From positions 34,365 through 60,340 of the forward strand of contig DEIC01000048.1 in the NCBI GenBank assembly GCA_002352285.1: a stretch of DNA of 25,976 nt, given 5' to 3'. Made by a program: the position numbers and the translations under genes. Below, in pieces: positions 15,082 to 24,478 of the stretch (position 1 is its first letter; each line of letters begins with the position of its first letter). Origin of the DNA: Alphaproteobacteria bacterium UBA2784. Its GTDB lineage: Bacteria > Pseudomonadota > Alphaproteobacteria > Micropepsales > Micropepsaceae. The notes beneath the pieces are model-generated. The model was not told where the DNA came from. It saw only the letters and a program-made list of their open reading frames with translations, and ran no database searches.

Positions 15082-15387
15082 ATGGGGATCGCAAAGATGG
15101 CGGGAAGACAGCACATGGCCAAAGGATCGCGCTTGGACACATTCCTGAAAGAAGAAGGTGTGCTTGAAGAAGTGCAAGCGCGTGCCATCAGGGAGGTGAT
15201 TGCCTGGCAGCTTGCCAGGGCCATGAAAGAGAAAAAACTCTCGAAGAGCAGGCTTGCCGTTCTGATGAAAACGAGCCGCACGCAGATTGATCGCGTGCTC
15301 GATCCCGATGACGGCAATGTGACAATCGAGACTCTGCAAAAGGCCGCAGCCGTCCTCGGGCGAAAGGTCCAACTCGATCTGGTGTGA
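15082..15387 (+). CDS. XRE/HigA-like helix-turn-helix protein, possible orphan antitoxin
   Basis: A protein of about 101 residues whose C-terminal half is a Cro/C1-type helix-turn-helix (KKLSKSRLAVLMKTSRTQID, then RVLDPDDGNVTIETLQKAAAVLG). This form, with a helical N-terminus ending in AWQLARAMKEKKLS, is typical of HigA-type antitoxins and small regulators. No RelE/HigB-type toxin gene lies next to it; the upstream neighbour is a NUDIX gene and the downstream one is convergent. ATGs at 15082, 15097 and 15115 are possible starts; 15082 is preferred because the G-rich ribosome binding tract at 15070-15080 directly precedes it, while 15115 (MAKGSRLDTFL) may be the family start. A strong terminator follows the gene. 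Confidence 0.75.
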   Translation: MGIAKMAGRQHMAKGSRLDTFLKEEGVLEEVQARAIREVIAWQLARAMKEKKLSKSRLAVLMKTSRTQIDRVLDPDDGNVTIETLQKAAAVLGRKVQLDLV

Positions 15388-15407
15388 GCGTGGGCAGTGG
15401 CGAGGAA

Positions 15408-15434
15408 GGGCGTGAGAGAAAATCTCTCACGCCC
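15408..15434. terminator. Bidirectional hairpin terminator
   Basis: GGGCGTGAGAG (15408-15418) pairs perfectly with CTCTCACGCCC (15424-15434) across a 5-base AAAAT loop; one more A-T pair can form inside. It lies between the convergent XRE-type gene (stop 15387) and the SDR gene (stop 15444). The following T-tract is short on both sides, so termination may be only partly rho-independent. Confidence 0.8.
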
Positions 15435-15443
15435 ACCTTTGCC

Positions 15444-16361
15444 TCAAACCGGATCCCAGCCGAACACCGAGACGGTGGCGCCGAGGTCATAGAAGTTCGG
15501 CTTCATCGCCGGCATGGCGTGGTTGCCGATGGTTTCGGGCGTCCAGCCCTCAATCTTGCCGAGGCCGCGCAGCGGGCGCGACTGGCTCATCAGAAAAATC
15601 TCGTTGCCGCGCGCGACGAACACCTGGCCCGAGACATCCTTGCAGGCGGGAGAGGCGAGGCTGACGGCCAATTGCGCCACCTGATCGGCGCGCATGTAAT
15701 TCTTCATGCGCTCCACGCGCTTGGCAGAGGCTTCATCCTTCACCGGAATGGTTGCGATCATGCGGCTCCACGCAAACGGCGCGATCACGTTCGAGCGCAC
15801 ATTCTTGGTGAGGCCCTCCATGGCGACGATGCGCGAGAGACCCGCGACGCCCATCTTGGCGGCGGCATAATTCGCCTGGCCGATATTGCCGATGATGCCG
15901 CTGGTCGAGGTGAAGAGCACATAAGAGCCTTCGCCCTGTTCGCGGAAATGCTCCACCGAATAGCGGCAGACATTGTAGGCGCCGTTGAGATGCACATCGA
16001 TGACGAGATCCCAGTCGGCGTCTGTCATCTTGTGGAACATGGTGTCGCGCAGAATGCCGGCCGGATTGATGACGGCGTGAAGGCCGCCCAACTCATCCTT
16101 CGCCTGCTCGATCATGCGCTTGACGGCCGTGCGGTTGGTGACGCTTTCCGAGTTGGAGGCCGCCTTGCCGCCCATGGCGCGGATTTCACGCGCCACCTGC
16201 TCGGCAGGGCCGGCTGATCCCTCGTCGCCGCCTGCAACCGAGCCGCCGAGATCGTTCACCAGAACGGCTGCACCTTCGCGCGCCGCCAGAAGCGCACATT
16301 CCTTGCCAATGCCGTTGGCGCCGCCAGTCACCAGAACCACTTTTCCGTCAAGCACACCCAT
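15444..16361 (-). CDS. Short-chain dehydrogenase/reductase, HSD17B4-like
   Basis: A 305-residue NAD(P)-dependent oxidoreductase, probably acting on 3-hydroxyacyl-CoA or a similar substrate. The cofactor motif GGANGIG is at 13-19 and the acidic NDLGG at 36-40 suggests NAD preference. The catalytic Ser (152), Tyr (165) and Lys (169) lie in TSTSGIIGNIGQANYAAAK. The NDLG and GNIGQANYAAAK segments and a C-terminal extension of about 45 residues resemble the dehydrogenase unit of peroxisomal multifunctional enzyme type 2. The usual NNAG motif reads NPAG (99-102), a substitution worth checking. The ATG at 16361 has AGGAGA upstream; an upstream in-frame start at 16493 is unlikely. Confidence 0.87.
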   Translation of the reverse strand: MGVLDGKVVLVTGGANGIGKECALLAAREGAAVLVNDLGGSVAGGDEGSAGPAEQVAREIRAMGGKAASNSESVTNRTAVKRMIEQAKDELGGLHAVINPAGILRDTMFHKMTDADWDLVIDVHLNGAYNVCRYSVEHFREQGEGSYVLFTSTSGIIGNIGQANYAAAKMGVAGLSRIVAMEGLTKNVRSNVIAPFAWSRMIATIPVKDEASAKRVERMKNYMRADQVAQLAVSLASPACKDVSGQVFVARGNEIFLMSQSRPLRGLGKIEGWTPETIGNHAMPAMKPNFYDLGATVSVFGWDPV

Positions 16362-16409
16362 GTCTCTATCTCCTGTCGCAAATTTCTGAAAGGCGGGGTT
16401 GAGGGCAAG

Positions 16410-16437
16410 ACTAGCGCCATGGCGCGCCCGATTCCAA
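16410..16437 (-). promoter_or_regulatory. Possible promoter of the SDR gene
   Basis: On the minus strand TTGGAA (16437-16432) and GCTAGT (16415-16410) are spaced by 16 bases. The GCTAnn -10 form is used by alphaproteobacterial housekeeping promoters. It would give a leader of about 40 bases before the ATG at 16361. The -35 match is weak. Confidence 0.35.
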
Positions 16438-16469
16438 GCCGTGAAGAGGTGCTTCCGTTGCGGCGGCTT

Positions 16470-16485
16470 GCCCCTTAAAAGGGGC
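16470..16485. promoter_or_regulatory. Short palindrome upstream of the GNAT gene
   Basis: GCCCCTT (16470-16476) and AAGGGGC (16479-16485) form an inverted repeat with a 2-base centre. It ends 22 bases before the ATG of the GNAT gene, just ahead of its ribosome binding site. It could be an operator or, as RNA, a hairpin near the translation start. A related GCCCCT element occurs in the moxR/DUF1285 gap. Confidence 0.4.
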
Positions 16486-16507
16486 CGGCTCATTCAAGGA
16501 GACCGTC

Positions 16508-17041
16508 ATGGTCGAGATCGCCCGCGAACGCCCCGAAGACGTGCCGCATATTGATGCACTGATCGACGTGTGCTTCGGGCCGGGCCGATTTGCCAAGACG
16601 GCGTATCGTCTGCGCGAGGGCGTCAATCCGGTGCCCGAGCTTTCCTATGTCGCCTATGAGGACAAAGACCTGCGTGGCTCGCTGCGCTTCTGGCCGGTAA
16701 TGATCGGGCCAATGAAAGCGCTGCTTCTGGGGCCCGTGGTGGTTCAGCACGACCAGCGCGGGCGCGGCATCGGCATCATGCTGATGGAGAAGGCGATTGC
16801 GGAGGCGAAGGCGATGGGGCACCGCCTGATCGTGCTGGTGGGCGATGAACCCTATTACGCCAAGGTCGGCTTCAAGCCGGTCCCCAAGGGGCAGATGACC
16901 ATGCCGGGGCCGGTGAACCTTGCGCGGCTGCTTTATCTGGAATTGGTGGAAGGCGCGCTCGCCGAGGCCAAAGGCGTGATCTCGCGGCCTGTGCCCGACA
17001 TCAAGGTCGCGGCCTCATCGGCGCCGGTGGTGGTCGCCTAA
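16508..17041 (+). CDS. GNAT family N-acetyltransferase
   Basis: A 177-residue acyl-CoA-dependent N-acetyltransferase. The acetyl-CoA pyrophosphate-binding motif is QRGRGIG in the segment LGPVVVQHDQRGRGIGIMLM, followed by the helix MEKAIAEAKAMG and the YYAKVGFKPV strand-turn that usually closes the GNAT fold. The closest general type is the YhbS-like group of small acetyltransferases; the acceptor is unknown. AAGGAG lies just upstream of the ATG. Its stop codon overlaps that of the convergent vWA gene by 3 bases (17038-17041, CTAA). Confidence 0.87.
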   Translation: MVEIARERPEDVPHIDALIDVCFGPGRFAKTAYRLREGVNPVPELSYVAYEDKDLRGSLRFWPVMIGPMKALLLGPVVVQHDQRGRGIGIMLMEKAIAEAKAMGHRLIVLVGDEPYYAKVGFKPVPKGQMTMPGPVNLARLLYLELVEGALAEAKGVISRPVPDIKVAASSAPVVVA

Positions 17042-19092
17042 CGCCCCTCACGCCGCCAGGCGAAGAACCAGAGACCCAATGCAAGCGCCAGTGACGCCCA
17101 GGGGTTCATCAGCGGCGTCTGGCGCATGGATGTCGTAACGATGTTGTTCGTCTCGTTGATGGCTGCCCAGCCATTGCCCGCAGCGCGGCGGCCGCGCTCC
17201 ACCCGGCGCAGCGACGGCACACCATCCTCCGGCAACCAGAATTCGCCGCCATTGGACGCCTCACGCAAGGCGGCCAGAGGCTCACCGCTTGTGCGCACGT
17301 CGTCATACTCTTCAAGATTGAGCGGGCCAGAGGCGGCGACAGCCGTCAGCGTGCCATCGGTGATGCGGTAAAGGCCCAATTCGGTTGCAGCCATGGTTGC
17401 TTCATAAATGCCGGGCGCGCGCTCTTCTGTGGGCAGCACGGTCTCGACGCCGGAGGGTGATGTCACCGTTACCTGCGGCGCTGCCGGTTCCATCGAGTGG
17501 CGGCGGATGGTGAGTACGCCTGCAGCGGCGGATGCCGTCAGGCGCTCTTCCTCCAGATCAGGTTCCTTCATCAGCCAGTGAGCAAGGCGGCGCAGTAATT
17601 CGGCCTGGGGACCACCACCTTCAAAGCCGCGCGTCCAGAGCCAGGCGTGATCGGAGAGCAGCATGGCAACGCGGCCTTCGCCCGCGCGATCAAGCACCAG
17701 AAGCGGATGGCCGGCGCCTGCCATCAGGGTGCGGCCCGACGTTGCTTCGGTCACGACTTCGCGGAACCAGCGGCCCCATTGCGCCTCGCGGCCATTCTGA
17801 TTGGCGCCGGGCAAAGCCTGCGTGACGGGGTGACGCGCGCCGTCACTGGTGACTTCCGGCTTGAAACCCTGTTCGACGACTTCGCCGGTCGGGCGCGCGG
17901 GCAGAAGGAATCCAAGGTCGGTCAGATAGAGCGACATCGGCGAGGCATAGTCGGTGCCCGCCGCAACCAGAATGGCGCCGCCATCGCGCACGTAGTTCGC
18001 AAGGTTGGTGTAATACTCGAAGGGCAGAATGCCGCGCTGCTGATAGCGGTCGAAGATCACGAGATCGAACTGGTCGAGCTTGTCCACGAAAAGCTCGCGC
18101 GTGGGAAAGGCGATCAGTGACAATTCCTCGATTGGCGTCGCGTCCTGTTTCTCGGGCGGGCGCAAAATCGTGAAGTGCACCAGATCAACCGAGGGGTCGG
18201 CCTTCAAGAGATCGCGCCATGTGCGCTCGCCGGGATGCGGCTCGCCCGAGACGAGCAGCACACGCAGCCGGTCACGGATCACATTGACGGCGATGACGGC
18301 GCGGTTGTTGTAGAGTGTGAGTTCGTCTGGCCCCGCTTCGACTTCAATTTCGACGACGTTCTCGCCGGGATGCGGCAGGGTGAAGCTCAAAGGCTGGCTC
18401 TGGCCCACGGGAATCGTGGCGGAAGCCAATGGCTCGCCATCGACAGTCAGGGTGATGCGGGCAGAGGCAACGCCACCATCTTCACTCCCCAGATCATCGA
18501 CGCGCAGACGCAAGGAAACCGGCTCGTCGGCGATGGCAAAGCGCGGCGCTTCCTCGATGGTGAGCTTGCGGTCGCGTTCGCCGCGCTCACCCGAAAGAAG
18601 GACATGCAGAGGCCCCGGCACCGGCATGGCGCCGGGCACGTCATGTACCTGGCCATCGGTGATGAAGAACGTGCCCGCCATGCGCTCGGGCGGCACATCG
18701 GCGGTCGCCTGCGTAAGCGCTGAGAAAAGCTGTGTGCCGCCAGAACTCGCGGTGCCGCTTTCAACCACACGCACATCAACCTGACCCAGACGCTGAAGCG
18801 CGGTTTCGAGAGCTGCGCGCGCCTCGCGCGTGCGGGCGGCGCGCTCGCCAATGTCCTGACTGGCGGACGTATCAACAACAATCGCCACAACGTCAGGCAG
18901 GCGCTTGCCTTCGGACTCGATCATCAACGGGTTGGCGATCAGCAGCAGCGCGACCAGTGCCGCGCAGCTGCGCGTGATCGCGCCGCGCGCCCGCCGCCAC
19001 AGCGCCAAGCCGCAGGGAATGGCGAGCGTCAGTGCGATCAGCGCGAAGGCGGCGTCAGGAACCAGCGGTTCAAAGATGAAATCAAGGCCCAT
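17038..19092 (-). CDS. Membrane protein with vWA and glutamine-amidotransferase-like domains
   Basis: A 684-residue protein, last of the moxR-DUF58-DUF4159 cluster. Two N-terminal membrane helices (about 14-31 and 42-56) are followed by a von Willebrand A-type domain with an intact metal-ion-dependent adhesion motif DTSAS (D74, S76, S78). After a beta-rich segment (about 180-290) comes a class I glutamine-amidotransferase-like domain (about 290-500, LRVLLVSGEPHPGERTW, later GGAILVAAGTDYASP) with no recognisable catalytic cysteine triad. A final helix (ASLALALGLWFFAW) ends the protein. Most of it is predicted outside the cytoplasm. The ATG directly follows the TAA of the upstream gene, so translation is coupled. 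Function is unknown; relatives of the cluster affect envelope integrity or enzyme maturation. Confidence 0.83.
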   Translation of the reverse strand: MGLDFIFEPLVPDAAFALIALTLAIPCGLALWRRARGAITRSCAALVALLLIANPLMIESEGKRLPDVVAIVVDTSASQDIGERAARTREARAALETALQRLGQVDVRVVESGTASSGGTQLFSALTQATADVPPERMAGTFFITDGQVHDVPGAMPVPGPLHVLLSGERGERDRKLTIEEAPRFAIADEPVSLRLRVDDLGSEDGGVASARITLTVDGEPLASATIPVGQSQPLSFTLPHPGENVVEIEVEAGPDELTLYNNRAVIAVNVIRDRLRVLLVSGEPHPGERTWRDLLKADPSVDLVHFTILRPPEKQDATPIEELSLIAFPTRELFVDKLDQFDLVIFDRYQQRGILPFEYYTNLANYVRDGGAILVAAGTDYASPMSLYLTDLGFLLPARPTGEVVEQGFKPEVTSDGARHPVTQALPGANQNGREAQWGRWFREVVTEATSGRTLMAGAGHPLLVLDRAGEGRVAMLLSDHAWLWTRGFEGGGPQAELLRRLAHWLMKEPDLEEERLTASAAAGVLTIRRHSMEPAAPQVTVTSPSGVETVLPTEERAPGIYEATMAATELGLYRITDGTLTAVAASGPLNLEEYDDVRTSGEPLAALREASNGGEFWLPEDGVPSLRRVERGRRAAGNGWAAINETNNIVTTSMRQTPLMNPWASLALALGLWFFAWRREGR

Positions 19093-21828
19093 TTACTGCC
19101 CCAACCGTTCGAGGAAGGCAGGCACATGGACCTGATCAGTCTTGTAGTTGCCGGTCAGTGCATACATCACGAGATTGACGCCAAAGCGCCAGGCAATTTC
19201 GCGCTGGCGCTCACCGCCGGGCGACAGCGGCGCGAGCGGGCGGCCAAACTCGTCAATCGCCCAGGCAGAGGCCCAGTCATTCGCGCCAATCACGATGCCC
19301 GAAACGTTGTCGCCGCCCGTGGCCGAGACATCGTTGGGATCGCGCGGCGCCTCGATCCAGACTTCGCCGCCGGTGAAGCGGCCGGGCTGATCCTTGAGGA
19401 TGTAGAAGGTGCGATTGAGCACGTGTTCGGCAGGCAGGCGCTCGAGCGGCGGAATGTCGAGCGTCTCAAGCATGGTGCGCAGGATGGCCTCATTGGCAGC
19501 ACTTCCCGCCGGTTCGCGCGTGTCGAACAGGATAAGGCCGCCATTCTTCATAAAGGCATCGACCCGCGCCAGGGCGGCGGGCGAGGGCGGCGTCATGCCG
19601 GGCGCAACCGGCCAATAGAGGACGGGAAAGAATGTCAGCTCGTCGGTCTCGATGTTCACGCCCATCGGCGTATCAGCATTGACGGCAGTGCGCATGGTGA
19701 GCACGCGCGAGAGGCCTTCAAGGCCCGCTTTGCTCATCGCGTCGATGTCGGCGTCGCCCGTCAGCACATAGGCCAGATGCGTGCCCAAGGCCGCCTGCCA
19801 GTTTTCGCTGACGGTCTCTGGCGGTGATTCCTGTGCGCGCACGTCGCGCGGAATCAGAACCATAGTGCCAGCGGCCAAAACGATCAGAGCGGCTGTACTG
19901 CGGCGGGGCAGGCGCGGCATCAATCCGCGCAGGAAGAGCGAGGCAAACGCATCGGCTGCAAAAAGAAGGGCGGCAAGAACAAAGAGCGCCGGCGCCAGAT
20001 CGGTCGCGGTATCAGCCTGCAGGCTGCGCTCGGTCGCGCCTGCCAGATTGCGCGGCAGTGGCGGCAACAGTTCGTCACGAGCAAAGAGGTTCAGCGCGCG
20101 CGACGCCGCCGTGCCCGCATAGATGCCGGGCGGATGGCTGGGGCCGATGATGATTTCCTCATCCATGCGGATGGGCGCAGCGGTGGGTGTCGGCGGAACA
20201 AGGCGGCCAAATCCATCGAGCAGATTGACGGGCGCCAGCAATTCATCCGAGCGCGGCTGGGGTGCGCCCTGCGGGCGGCGGGCGAGATCAAGCAGGCGGT
20301 CGAGCATCGACACATAAAGACCCGACAGCGGCAAGTCAGACCAGTCTGCGTTGGCAGTCACATGGAAGAGCACGAGCCAGCCCTTTCCCCGCGGCGCAGC
20401 CGTCACCAGCGGCGTGCCGTCGGTCAGGCGCGCCCAGGTGTTCTTGGCCAGATCAATGCCTGGCTCGGCCAGAACCTGACGCCTTATGCGCACGTCCTCG
20501 GGAATGGCGAGGCCCTCAAACGGGCTTTCGGGGGGAAGGGGGCCAAGGCCCTGTGGCTCACCCCATGAAAGGCTGCCGCCCAGCGTGCGGTCGCCTGCGC
20601 GCAGGCGCACGGGCAAAAGGTCATCGCCCTGTGCCGCCAGACGCGGACCGGCAAAGCGCACCAGCATGCCGCCGTCATCAACCCACTTCGACAGGCGGTC
20701 AAGATCATCACCCACGACGCGGCCGACATCGGCGAGCACGAGCATCGCAATGTCCTTGGCAAGCAGGTCTGCAATCGAACCCTTCACCACTTCGGCGCGG
20801 CCCGAGAGCGCACGCTCCACGTAGTAGAGGTCAGAAAGAAGCGGCTGGGCGTTCTCGCCGCCCTCCGCCACCAGCCCGACGGGCCAGCGCCGGGCGCTGT
20901 CATCCAGCAACATCACGGCGCCCGCCGATGCATGGCCATTGATGTCGATGCGCGTGACGGCGTTGCGCAATTCACGCGGCAGAATGATTTCGGCGGGTGC
21001 TGTCAGCGCGCCAGCCTCGATGCGGAACTCGCCATCGCCGAGGAAGCGGCCATTGTCGCCATAGGCTGACACAGATCCCGACAGCGCGGCGCCATCTTCG
21101 ATACGGCGTACAAGCGCGGTCAGCCCTTGCGCCGAGGGTTCGGCGGGCATCAGGGCAAGGGCACCGTCGCCCGCATTGTCGCGCACGATCTCAAGCGGGC
21201 CGAAGGCTGCGAGCGCATCGGCGAGTGCATTTGCGCCGCCTTCATCCGTCGTAGTGTCGCCAAGACCATCGGCCAGCCAAATGGATGCGGCAGGCCCCTC
21301 CAGCGTCAGTGCGGCAAGTGATGCGGCGGTGACATTGCGTGACGCGGCAAAGGGCTGTGGCGTCAGAAGACGCAAGCGCGCCGTGGCGGCATTGGCATCC
21401 TCAACGGCCAGCGGCCAATCTGCCGAAGCGGTGGGCACCAGCAGCACTGAAAGATTGGCGCTTGCCGCCTCGCGCAGCAATTCGCCCGTCATCGCCATAC
21501 GTGCATCCCAGCGCGAGGCTGCGGCCCAGCTGTTGTCGATGACGATGATGCGCGTTTTGATCGCAGAGAGATCGGCAGGCGGCGGCGCCAGCGATGGGCC
21601 CGAAAGCCCGACGATCAGCAGCGCTGCCAGAACCACGCGCAATATCAGAAGCCAGATGGGCGTATGGACGGGTGTCGATTCCTCGTTCTCCAGCCCGAGC
21701 AGGAAACGCAAAGGCGGAAACTTGATGCGCTGGGGGGCGGGCGGCGTGATCCGCATCAGCCACCAGATGGCGGGAAGCGCAAGGAGCGCTCCCAGCATCA
21801 GCGGTGTGGCGAATGTCAGATTGCCCAT
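19093..21828 (-). CDS. BatA-like/DUF4159 domain membrane protein
   Basis: A 911-residue protein with a BatA-type N-terminus (two membrane helices at about 8-24 and 58-80, with PLRFLL between). A vWA-like region follows whose metal site reads DNSWA rather than DxSxS. A further GATase-like extracytoplasmic part precedes two helices near 655-710, the second followed by RAQES, like a signal-peptide cut. The C-terminal DUF4159 domain (about 715-905) contains DELTFFPVLYWPV and GGLILFDTRE. The ATG at 21828 is chosen because it lies 4 bases after the DUF58 stop; the upstream in-frame start at 21873 would overlap that gene. It ends exactly at the start codon of the vWA gene. Function is unknown; it is probably a stable partner of the other membrane protein. 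Confidence 0.83.
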   Translation of the reverse strand: MGNLTFATPLMLGALLALPAIWWLMRITPPAPQRIKFPPLRFLLGLENEESTPVHTPIWLLILRVVLAALLIVGLSGPSLAPPPADLSAIKTRIIVIDNSWAAASRWDARMAMTGELLREAASANLSVLLVPTASADWPLAVEDANAATARLRLLTPQPFAASRNVTAASLAALTLEGPAASIWLADGLGDTTTDEGGANALADALAAFGPLEIVRDNAGDGALALMPAEPSAQGLTALVRRIEDGAALSGSVSAYGDNGRFLGDGEFRIEAGALTAPAEIILPRELRNAVTRIDINGHASAGAVMLLDDSARRWPVGLVAEGGENAQPLLSDLYYVERALSGRAEVVKGSIADLLAKDIAMLVLADVGRVVGDDLDRLSKWVDDGGMLVRFAGPRLAAQGDDLLPVRLRAGDRTLGGSLSWGEPQGLGPLPPESPFEGLAIPEDVRIRRQVLAEPGIDLAKNTWARLTDGTPLVTAAPRGKGWLVLFHVTANADWSDLPLSGLYVSMLDRLLDLARRPQGAPQPRSDELLAPVNLLDGFGRLVPPTPTAAPIRMDEEIIIGPSHPPGIYAGTAASRALNLFARDELLPPLPRNLAGATERSLQADTATDLAPALFVLAALLFAADAFASLFLRGLMPRLPRRSTAALIVLAAGTMVLIPRDVRAQESPPETVSENWQAALGTHLAYVLTGDADIDAMSKAGLEGLSRVLTMRTAVNADTPMGVNIETDELTFFPVLYWPVAPGMTPPSPAALARVDAFMKNGGLILFDTREPAGSAANEAILRTMLETLDIPPLERLPAEHVLNRTFYILKDQPGRFTGGEVWIEAPRDPNDVSATGGDNVSGIVIGANDWASAWAIDEFGRPLAPLSPGGERQREIAWRFGVNLVMYALTGNYKTDQVHVPAFLERLGQ

Positions 21829-21832
21829 GAGG

Positions 21833-22764
21833 TCAGACCGGCTGAACGTGGAGGCCCGCAAAGCGCGCGCCATCGCCGCGGTGAAGCCCGGCGCTTACGG
21901 TTTCATACAGCGATAGCAGGGCTGTCTCGGGCCGGTGGTCGGTGCGGTGGCGCAACAGCGTCCAGCCCAGGCGGCGGGCTTCTGCGGCCAGTGTCTCGCG
22001 GTGCGCCAGGAAGTTCTGCCGATAGGCGTCGCGGGAGCTTTCGGCACGGCCCAAAAGGATTTCGTCGCGCGTGTTGACGGCTTCAAAACGGATGCGGCCC
22101 TCGAACGGGAAATCCTCCTCTGCCGGATCAATCACCTGCACCAGCACGCCATGCACTTGGGCGGATGAAAGCCGCGCCATCAGGCTTGCGGTCTCGCCGG
22201 GCGGCGCAAAGAAATCGGAAAACATCACGGCGCGGGCATGGCGGGCGATGGGTTGTGAGTCTGCGGCGGGCGGCGCCCCCGCCTCTTCGGCAAGGCTTGC
22301 GGCGATCCGGCGAAAGGCCGCGCGGCCCGATGTGGGCGTGCGCGCCTCGCCCATCAGCGCAATTTTCTCGCCCGCGCGCGTGAGCAGCGAGGCCAGCGCT
22401 ATCGCGATCAGGCTGGCGCGGCGGCGCTTGGTGGCAAGGCCAGGCAGCGAGGCATAGTCCATGTTTGCGCTGCCATCGCGCCAGAGCCAGACGCTCTGGG
22501 CTGCTTCCCATTCGCGCTCGCGGACAAAGAGGTGCTGCGAACGCGCGGACTGGCGCCAGTCAACGACCGTCACCGGGTCTTCGCTGCGATAACGGCGGAA
22601 CTGCCAGAAGGTCTCGCCGATGCCTGCACGGCGGCGGCCATGGGTTCCGGCGACAATAGTTGCCGCCACACGCTCAGCCTCGACCAGCAAAGGCGGCAGG
22701 CGCGCACCCAGGCTTTCGCCCTCGTGGCGCAGGCGTTCAGCCGGTGAGAGGGTGCTCGCGCTCA

Positions 22765-22765
<1 letters not shown>
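21833..22765 (-). CDS. DUF58 domain-containing protein
   Basis: A 310-residue protein of the DUF58 family, a vWA-like fold that always travels with MoxR ATPases. It has the family core: FRRYRSEDPVTVVDWRQSAR at about 56-75, then REREWE, and the strand VMFSDFFAPP in the place of a vWA strand. There are no clear membrane helices, so it is cytoplasmic or membrane-associated through partners. The start codon shares one base with the moxR stop (TGATG), so it is translationally coupled. By analogy with MoxR systems it links the ATPase to the membrane vWA proteins encoded downstream; this is inference. Confidence 0.9.
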
Positions 22766-23769
<1,004 letters not shown>

Positions 23770-23781
23770 GGTTGTTTCCTG

Positions 23782-23835
23782 TTTAGGGGCGGGCTTTACG
23801 ATTCACCCTCCCGGCGGGCGCATGTTGCCCCTAAA
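23782..23835. promoter_or_regulatory. Inverted repeat in the moxR/DUF1285 divergent gap
   Basis: TTTAGGGGC (23782-23790) and GCCCCTAAA (23827-23835) are perfect inverted copies separated by 36 bases. A third, direct copy of the core TTGCCCCT is at 23861-23868, 36 bases after the one at 23825-23832. The first arm is just upstream of the moxR ribosome binding site. A dimeric regulator binding both halves could control the two divergent units; this is inference. Confidence 0.45.
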
Positions 23836-23853
23836 ATCGCAGGCGATGCTAGG
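23825..23853 (+). promoter_or_regulatory. Possible promoter of the DUF1285 unit
   Basis: TTGCCC (23825-23830) and GCTAGG (23848-23853) are spaced by 17 bases. The GCTAnn form resembles the alphaproteobacterial housekeeping -10 element. Transcription would begin near 23860, leaving about 43 bases of leader before the ATG at 23903. It overlaps one arm of the inverted repeat, which would allow regulation. Confidence 0.4.
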
Positions 23854-23902
23854 GCTTGGATTGCCCCTTGAAGGTCACGCTGCCGCGATCAATCTCTCAT
23901 CC

Positions 23903-24478
23903 ATGTCAGATATTGCCTCAACGCCGTTTTTTGACGGTCTGGATGCGATCCGGGACCAGCTTGCATCCGGCCGCCTGCCGCCCGTGGAACGGTGGAATCC
24001 GCCCTATTGCGGCGACATCGGCATCAAGATCATGCGGGATGGCGCGTGGCACTATGGCGGCTCGGCCATCCGCAGGCCTCAATTGGTGCGGCTCTTTTCG
24101 ACCATTCTGCGGCGGGATGACGACGGCAAATATTATCTTGTGACCCCTGCCGAGAAAATTCTGGTCCATGTGGCGTGTGCACCCTTCATCGCCACGATGG
24201 TCGAGCAGGCGGGCGCCGATCTTGTCTTCACGACCAATGTGGGCGACAGGGTTGTGGCGGGCGCCGACCACCCCATCCGCGTCGAAGAGGAGGGGGTGAG
24301 GCGCGATCCCTTGCCCTTCATCCATGTACGCGGGCGGCTTGAGGCGCTGATCGCGCGGCCGGTGTTCTACGAGCTGGCGGCCATGGGCGAGACGCGCATC
24401 CATGATGGCAGGCGCGTGCATGGCGTTACAAGCGGCGGACAATTCTTTGCGCTGGGAGATGTCGATGGCGCCGCATGA
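23903..24478 (+). CDS. DUF1285 domain-containing protein
   Basis: A 191-residue protein of the DUF1285 family, conserved in alpha- and gammaproteobacteria, function unknown. Typical segments are RWNPPYCGDIGIKIMRDGAW, RRPQLVRLFSTILRR, YYLVTPAEKILVHV and the C-terminal WxxG-type strand. The ATG at 23903 is chosen for family length; it lacks a clear ribosome binding site, and an upstream in-frame ATG at 23822 would lie in the promoter region. It overlaps the start of the CoA pyrophosphatase gene by 14 bases, so the two are translated as a pair. It heads the plus-strand operon leading to the CCA-adding enzyme. Confidence 0.85.
   Translation: MSDIASTPFFDGLDAIRDQLASGRLPPVERWNPPYCGDIGIKIMRDGAWHYGGSAIRRPQLVRLFSTILRRDDDGKYYLVTPAEKILVHVACAPFIATMVEQAGADLVFTTNVGDRVVAGADHPIRVEEEGVRRDPLPFIHVRGRLEALIARPVFYELAAMGETRIHDGRRVHGVTSGGQFFALGDVDGAA

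Noticed and set aside
15064..15082. Programmed frameshift joining the NUDIX and XRE-type proteins through the nine-G tract.
   Set aside because: The tract lies after the NUDIX stop codon, so slippage during translation could not fuse the two products.
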